Source: Bacteroidales bacterium UBA3297
GTDB taxonomy: Bacteria; Bacteroidota; Bacteroidia; Bacteroidales; Paludibacteraceae
Reading direction: 5' to 3'
DNA: 64,000 bases
Assembly (NCBI GenBank): GCA_002362105.1
Contig: DETD01000020.1
Location: 114,996-178,995, forward strand
Part shown: piece after piece, positions 59,503 through 64,000 of the stretch
How positions within the stretch are numbered: position 1 is the first letter of the stretch
Layout: each line of letters opens with the position of its first letter
The notes under the pieces: model-generated
Database searches by the model: none
The model's input: only the letters and a program-made list of their open reading frames with translations
What the model was told of the DNA's origin: nothing
Program-made: the position numbers and the translations under genes

Positions 59503-60681
59503 ATGAACAATCTCATTGAAACATATAAAATACTGATTGACAGAGTAAGCATTGATTTTGTACGCTATTTGCATGACAAAATCAACTGGGATAATAGGTT
59601 GATTGCCATTTTAGGAGCACGAGGTGTTGGAAAAACGACATTAGTCCTTCAACATATCAAAATGTATAATGAAGTAGAGAAATCTCTTTATGTTACAGCC
59701 GATGATTTTTATTTCACTACTCATAGATTATTTGATCTGGCAAAAGAGTTTTACCAAAATGGAGGAACGAAATTATATATTGATGAAATCCATAAATATA
59801 ATGGTTGGTCTGTTGAGATAAAAAATATATACGACCTTTTGCCTGACCTCCAAATTGTTTACACTGGATCATCAATTCTTGATTTGGAACAAGGAGGGGC
59901 AGACTTAAGCAGAAGAAAAGTGGAGTATCATTTAAAAGGCCTCTCATTCCGAGAGTATCTTAATCTTAGTTTACATCTGAATCTTCCTTCTTATTCGCTA
60001 GAAGAGATTGTTGAGGGAAAAGTAAAGTTCCCATATAGAGAATACCGGCCACTGGTATATTTCAAGGAATATTTGAAAGGAGGCTTTTATCCATTCTTCC
60101 TGGAATCGGACGATTATACCATTCGACTTAAAAGTGTATTAAAACAAGTGGTAGAATTTGATGTGCCGACATTTGCCAAAATGAATATCAGTTCCAGTGC
60201 AAAACTAAAGAAACTGCTTTATGTAATCGCACAAAGTGTGCCATTCAAACCGAATTTTTCTGTACTAGAAAGAGAGTTGGGCATATCAAGAAATGCGTTG
60301 CCAGACTATTTTATGTATTTGGAAAAAGCACAGTTAATCACAATGGTAAGAGAAAAAGCAAGTGGCATTAAGATATTAGAGAAAATAGATAAAATCTATT
60401 TGAATAATCCCAACCTATCCTATGCCCTTACTGATGGGGATCCAAATATCGGCACAATACGAGAAAATATTTTTATCCAGTTTCTCCAGGAATTATATCC
60501 AATTTTTTCATCTTCGACACAAGCAGATTTTGAAGTAAATGGATATACATTTGAAGTAGGAGGGAAAAACAAGACATCTCATCAAATCAAAAATATAGAG
60601 AACGCCTATATCGCCAAGGATGATATAGAATACGCAAACATGAGAGAAATTCCACTTTGGATGTTCGGTTTCATTTATTGA
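59503..60681 (+). CDS. AAA family ATPase (AAA_14 plus DUF4143 type)
   Basis: The 392-residue protein has Walker A GARGVGKT (38-45, Lys44), Walker B LYIDEIHK (Asp94, Glu95) and sensor-like VYTGSSIL near 123-130. The C-terminal DUF4143-type domain holds a winged-helix region (LERELGISRNALPDYFMYLEKAQLI) and ends with a nuclease-like strand pattern, DFEVNGYTFEVGGKNKTSHQI. Such ATPases are common accessory genes in Bacteroidetes with no settled role; some are linked to mobile or defence contexts. It stands alone with tandem operator-like repeats upstream. Confidence 0.92.
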   Translation: MNNLIETYKILIDRVSIDFVRYLHDKINWDNRLIAILGARGVGKTTLVLQHIKMYNEVEKSLYVTADDFYFTTHRLFDLAKEFYQNGGTKLYIDEIHKYNGWSVEIKNIYDLLPDLQIVYTGSSILDLEQGGADLSRRKVEYHLKGLSFREYLNLSLHLNLPSYSLEEIVEGKVKFPYREYRPLVYFKEYLKGGFYPFFLESDDYTIRLKSVLKQVVEFDVPTFAKMNISSSAKLKKLLYVIAQSVPFKPNFSVLERELGISRNALPDYFMYLEKAQLITMVREKASGIKILEKIDKIYLNNPNLSYALTDGDPNIGTIRENIFIQFLQELYPIFSSSTQADFEVNGYTFEVGGKNKTSHQIKNIENAYIAKDDIEYANMREIPLWMFGFIY

Positions 60682-60813
60682 ATACTAAGGAGAAAGGCGG
60701 GAAACTTCCATTGTGAGCATCTCCCACTGGCACCCCGTTTTCAAATCATCCGCTTATCGAACTGACAATCAACATTAAATATATTTACGAGATGCCTTTT
60801 TTCGAATTATCTC

Positions 60814-61029
60814 TTAATTGTTAGATCTATTATATCTTTCAACATATTCAATCGCTTCAGAGATATTCAACTCATATGACTTATGCAGAAAATACATAGT
60901 AAAATTCGCCAATTTCTTACTAGGAATTATACCTTTATCATCAAGGAAATCTCTAATTGATTCAAATATATAAAAACAACCAACACCTAAATCGTACTTG
61001 TCAGCATAGTATATGGAATAAAATATCAT
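60814..61029 (-). CDS. Small hypothetical protein coupled to the upstream gene
   Basis: The 71-residue protein is mostly helical (SIRDFLDDKGIIPSKKLANFTMYFLHKSYELNISEAIEYVERYN), with no signal peptide. Its ATG overlaps the stop codon of the upstream gene by 4 nt (ATGA), a usual sign of translational coupling, which supports it being real. I recognise no family. Confidence 0.55.
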   Translation of the reverse strand: MIFYSIYYADKYDLGVGCFYIFESIRDFLDDKGIIPSKKLANFTMYFLHKSYELNISEAIEYVERYNRSNN

Positions 61030-61712
61030 TTTTGATTCATTGAAAAAAATGTATAGGGATCTTCAGAACTGATATTTCCGCAATTTTTTTTAAGTTCTTC
61101 AAGCAAATCATTTTTATAGACATACCCATTACCCTCGTACAAAACAGACTTCAATTTACTGTTTTTCACGAAATTCATTCGATATTGGCAATACTTATAA
61201 GGATGTTCGAAAACTGACTTATACATAAAATCCTTGTAATACACATTATTACAAAGATTTTCACAAGCGTTTAAAAACTCATAACATAGATTCTTCGAGA
61301 AGGAACCCATTACAAGAGAATTACTCTTATAAAACTTATCTATAGATTCATTCATCATGTTAAACGCAATAGAATCATTATGTTGTAACGCCATCACCAA
61401 CGAATACATAAAAAACTCCGACTCATAAAAACACTTTACATCCGCATCCGTTATTGTTTCTATTCCGTTATACGCATTCTTATCAGATTGATACAGGAAA
61501 CGGTCAATGGCTGTTGTATCAATAAATTGTTTACGGTGTGCACAAATATAATTAGAGCCAGCGACCGGCACATTATCGGATGAATTAACAAACTGTTTAT
61601 GGTGCGAACAAATATATATAGTGTCTTCACTATAGCAAAAGTCAATTCTGAAAAGGCATACACACATAAAAAACAACATCCTTTTTATGCTATTCTCCAT
61701 CCTTACACTCAT
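61026..61712 (-). CDS. Hypothetical secreted protein with internal short duplication
   Basis: The 228-residue protein has a signal peptide (hydrophobic stretch about 12-21, ending near FCYS). It then has a duplicated 22-residue element (TIYICSHHKQFVNSSD and NYICAHRKQFIDTTA), and then a helical, Cys- and Tyr-containing region to the end. Starts at codons 1, 5 or 12 are all possible. No family is recognised. It is in the AT-rich accessory stretch and coupled to the small gene that follows. Confidence 0.65.
   Translation of the reverse strand: MSVRMENSIKRMLFFMCVCLFRIDFCYSEDTIYICSHHKQFVNSSDNVPVAGSNYICAHRKQFIDTTAIDRFLYQSDKNAYNGIETITDADVKCFYESEFFMYSLVMALQHNDSIAFNMMNESIDKFYKSNSLVMGSFSKNLCYEFLNACENLCNNVYYKDFMYKSVFEHPYKYCQYRMNFVKNSKLKSVLYEGNGYVYKNDLLEELKKNCGNISSEDPYTFFSMNQK
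61521..61616. repeat. Short tandem duplication of 66-bp period inside a hypothetical gene
   Basis: Two 30-bp copies at 61521-61550 and 61587-61616 (AATAAATTGTTTACGGTGTG... and AACAAACTGTTTATGGTGCG...) differ at several positions. They encode the two YIC-x-H-x-KQF elements on the minus strand. Confidence 0.7.
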
Positions 61713-61761
61713 ATTTATTCATTAGGAGTGGTTTCCCCATCAATTTTTCTATAGTAACGAA

Positions 61762-62751
61762 CTATTCAAAGAATTCAAAATTATAAGTTTTATAAGTTAG
61801 ACGACCAGAACACATGTCTGCAATAACCATTTCTTTGATATTGTCATCACAATCATATTCATAAAAAATATAGCATGTATTTCCAATGTCTTCTTTATCC
61901 TTTTTTCCCTGAAGAGACGTAATACAGCCCGACACGAACGGATTTACATCTTCTTTATGCATAATCACGTTCATATTTGACAATAAGTACTCTTTTTCTG
62001 GACATGGTATACATGTATGATTTTCTATCACATTTCCGTTCATATCATATTTAAAACTACATAATAGCGTTGTATCATGATATGAGACCGATAAAATTTG
62101 GATTAGTCTACCATTGGCATCATAAATATTTTTGCACGATTCATCTTTTGAGTGTAAATACTCTAGTCGGTTATCGGAATTGTAAGTGTATTCGGTAGTA
62201 AAAGATTTGCCCTTTATGAACTGTTTTTTCCCGTCAAAGATAGGATAGTATGTGTCTTGGATTATATTTCCTCTTCTATCTGTTTTAAACGTTGTTAAAC
62301 CCATTATAGTCCATTCGTTACCTTTTCTTTTATACATTTTTTTTTCTAGCGGATACTTATTCTCCGTATAAGAAAATAAATACCTTGTAGAGTCACAGAA
62401 GGAGGAACCTTTCATCTTTTTAATTATGTCTACTCTGCTCAATAGTTCATCTGTATATTTATATTCTGTAGTTGTAACCAATGTATCATGTTTAGTATAT
62501 AATTCAGGAATACATTTATTAATGTGTTTCTCACACATACCTGAACTATTGAATGTATAAATATCGAAACAATTACTCATAACGTTAGAGTCAAGTGCTT
62601 CTTCTTTAATAACGACTTGCTTGACTTTCCCTTTGAGATTTAATTTAGTCCAATTTAATTCTGCAACTAACGGTTGTCCATTCGCTTGGCCCTGACTACC
62701 AAAAACAAATAGGACTATTATTAAAATTATAGCTTGTTTCCACATTGTCAC
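61762..62751 (-). CDS. Hypothetical secreted protein with YD-repeat-like motifs
   Basis: The 329-residue protein has a signal peptide (about 1-22, GSQGQANG). The first domain begins LNLKGKVKQVVIKEE, a start common in Bacteroidetes RHS/YD-like secreted proteins. Beta-hairpin units such as TEYTYNSDNRLEYLHS, NIYDANGRLIQILS and FKYDMNGNVIENH follow the Y-x(5)-G-N/R-hydrophobic YD pattern. No toxin domain follows, so it is a short stand-alone repeat protein. It may bind sugars or proteins at the surface. The function is not known. Confidence 0.75.
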   Translation of the reverse strand: MTMWKQAIILIIVLFVFGSQGQANGQPLVAELNWTKLNLKGKVKQVVIKEEALDSNVMSNCFDIYTFNSSGMCEKHINKCIPELYTKHDTLVTTTEYKYTDELLSRVDIIKKMKGSSFCDSTRYLFSYTENKYPLEKKMYKRKGNEWTIMGLTTFKTDRRGNIIQDTYYPIFDGKKQFIKGKSFTTEYTYNSDNRLEYLHSKDESCKNIYDANGRLIQILSVSYHDTTLLCSFKYDMNGNVIENHTCIPCPEKEYLLSNMNVIMHKEDVNPFVSGCITSLQGKKDKEDIGNTCYIFYEYDCDDNIKEMVIADMCSGRLTYKTYNFEFFE

Positions 62752-62839
62752 TTATAAATCTACTTGTTGTCTAAATCAAGTTGTTTGTACATCCAATAAG
62801 ACTAATGAGCAGTGGTGGCATATATCAAGTCTTTACAAA

Positions 62840-64000
62840 TCACCTTCTCAGTAAGGTAAAATGTCCAGAGAATTGTTTATCTAATTCAGGAACATCCACA
62901 ACATACCAATAGTCGGTTGTCGGCATCGGATTTCCATTATACTCGCCATTCCACCCCTCGGTGGCATCTGTTGTCTCAAACAGCAGTTTGCCGTAGCGGT
63001 TGTATACCGACAGCGTGGTATTCGTATACCTTTCCAAGTTACCCACCTTCCAGTTCTCGTCGCCCTGGTAGAAATAGAGCGGGAAGTCGAGATTGAATGC
63101 AGGAACCTGGAGTTGGTAGGCCGACGCGCAACCGTAGTCGTTCATCACCTTTATATTGTAGGTCTTACCGTAAATCGCGTTATTCAACACGTCTGATACG
63201 GTTTTGCCTTCGGCGTTGCCGTAGTCGAACATAACAGGTTCTACGGCATTATCCACTATCATGCGGTAAGAACGGTCACCCATATCCTCGTGTTCTGCTA
63301 TGCGCGGTATCTCCACCACCTTCACATCCAAATTCCGCTCCTCACGGCACACACCCTTGTAGGCTACAACGGTGTACGAGTTCGAAGCCTCGGGCGTCAG
63401 GCTGATTTTAGCTTCGGTGCCCAGCACCTCGTCCGTACCGCTCACCGTCCATACCACACTGTCGGACGGCAGCGCGGTAGTTGCCGACAGAAGCGCCACG
63501 TCGCCCTCGCAGATGGCAAAATCGTCCGCCACCTTCAGCCCGGCAGGCTCGTCGACACGCACCTCCAGTTCAGTTGGAATCTCGACACAGCCGAGTTCCG
63601 AACGGGCAGAGACGCGGTAAGTGGTGCTCACCTCTGGCAGGCCCTCGATGGTAGCGGTAGCGCTGCCCATTGGCTGGTACTTGTCAGAACCGGTTGGTTT
63701 GGACTCCCATACAAGTCCGTCGGCATAGGCATAGTCCGACGACAGTTCAATGCTGTTGCCCCGGCAAACCACACTGTCGGAAACCGACAAGTCCAAAGTC
63801 TGCTTTTTCTCGACAGCCACCTGCAGTTCCGCCTCGGCAACCGGACAGACACGGCCACCCGCAGCAACCGTTATAGTCGTGTTGTCGACGAAGTTGACCG
63901 TTATGCCTGGAAGGGACAGCGGAGCGTGTTTGTTGCCAAGTGTATCTGTCACCACCACGTCGTTGACCGTCCACTGGTAGATAGAGCAGTCGCCTGCCAC
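62840..64000 (-). CDS. T9SS type B cargo protein, 5' part outside window
   Basis: The last 386 residues of a larger protein are visible; the frame is open to the window edge. It contains Ig/PKD-like domains (VVCRGNSIELSSDY near 60-73 and TTYRVSARSELGCVE, then FAICEGDVALLSATT and NSYTVVAYKGVC), then a CHU_C-type sorting domain (FPLYFYQGDENWKV, VYNRYGKLLFET, TEGWNGEYNGNPMPTTDYWYVVDV, GHFTLLRR). The usual FTPN-GDG start of this domain is replaced by YFYQGDE. It is GC-richer than the neighbouring genes and not closely related to the trio at 31-42 kb. Confidence 0.85.
   Translation of the reverse strand: MAGDCSIYQWTVNDVVVTDTLGNKHAPLSLPGITVNFVDNTTITVAAGGRVCPVAEAELQVAVEKKQTLDLSVSDSVVCRGNSIELSSDYAYADGLVWESKPTGSDKYQPMGSATATIEGLPEVSTTYRVSARSELGCVEIPTELEVRVDEPAGLKVADDFAICEGDVALLSATTALPSDSVVWTVSGTDEVLGTEAKISLTPEASNSYTVVAYKGVCREERNLDVKVVEIPRIAEHEDMGDRSYRMIVDNAVEPVMFDYGNAEGKTVSDVLNNAIYGKTYNIKVMNDYGCASAYQLQVPAFNLDFPLYFYQGDENWKVGNLERYTNTTLSVYNRYGKLLFETTDATEGWNGEYNGNPMPTTDYWYVVDVPELDKQFSGHFTLLRR

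Noticed and set aside
1..64000. tRNA, rRNA, CRISPR array, IS element or integrase
   Set aside because: I saw no tRNA T-loop pattern in a cloverleaf context, no rRNA stretches, no regularly spaced repeats with unique spacers, and no transposase or recombinase motifs on either strand.

Overview
The window comes from a member of the phylum Bacteroidota, most likely order Bacteroidales; the family cannot be fixed from the sequence. The evidence is three-fold. Promoters repeatedly match the Bacteroidetes -7 box TAnnTTTG close upstream of genes. Several secreted proteins end in the type B sorting domain of the type IX secretion system (T9SS, CHU_C/gliding type). Many genes are typical of the phylum: TlpA-like thioredoxin proteins with long N-terminal regions, FKBP paralogues, and an RluA-type synthase with a long N-terminal extension. 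I see no rRNA, tRNA, CRISPR array, insertion sequence or integrase.

Layout. Positions 1-7600 are housekeeping: the end of an FKBP gene, an Lrp/AsnC regulator, a leftward block (AI-2E-type permease, prmC, recX, CPBP protease), then rightward a conserved phylum-typical protein, rsmI and a coiled-coil lipoprotein. Positions 7789-21060 hold a Wzx/Wzy-type exopolysaccharide or capsule locus: Wza-like export lipoprotein, Wzc-like BY-kinase with an altered Walker B motif, putative Wzy polymerase, Wzx flippase, five glycosyltransferases, a WecA-like initiating transferase, and a protein resembling the C-terminal domain of D-glucuronyl C5-epimerase. After a gene-poor stretch with a possible small RNA come a HAD phosphatase, a TlpA-like protein, proS, an RluA-family synthase, a YhcH/NanQ-like protein and glgB (21.8-30.3 kb).

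Positions 30.3-45.5 kb are a cell-surface and folding region. A MORN-repeat protein is followed by three paralogous T9SS cargo proteins. Each has a choice-of-anchor-L-like domain carrying a roughly 195-residue insertion, then 192-residue modules, then the sorting domain. The first carries six modules in tandem with an exact 576-bp period; the other two carry one each, again exactly 576 bp. Next come a membrane-anchored thioredoxin and three FKBP-type prolyl isomerases, which could serve folding of exported proteins. Then follow a Usp-like protein, an esterase-fold protein lacking its nucleophile serine, and tex.

Positions 49.8-53.5 kb hold three leftward paralogues combining one or three TerB-like domains with a C-terminal J domain. 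Positions 53.7-58.3 kb hold two SGNH hydrolase-like proteins and an AlgI-like MBOAT acyltransferase, a probable surface-glycan O-acylation operon. Positions 58.3-62.8 kb are AT-rich and accessory: small and hypothetical genes, a possible PD-(D/E)XK (Uma2-like) protein, and a DUF4143-type AAA ATPase preceded by two palindromic direct repeats. The window ends inside a GC-richer fourth T9SS type B cargo gene on the minus strand.
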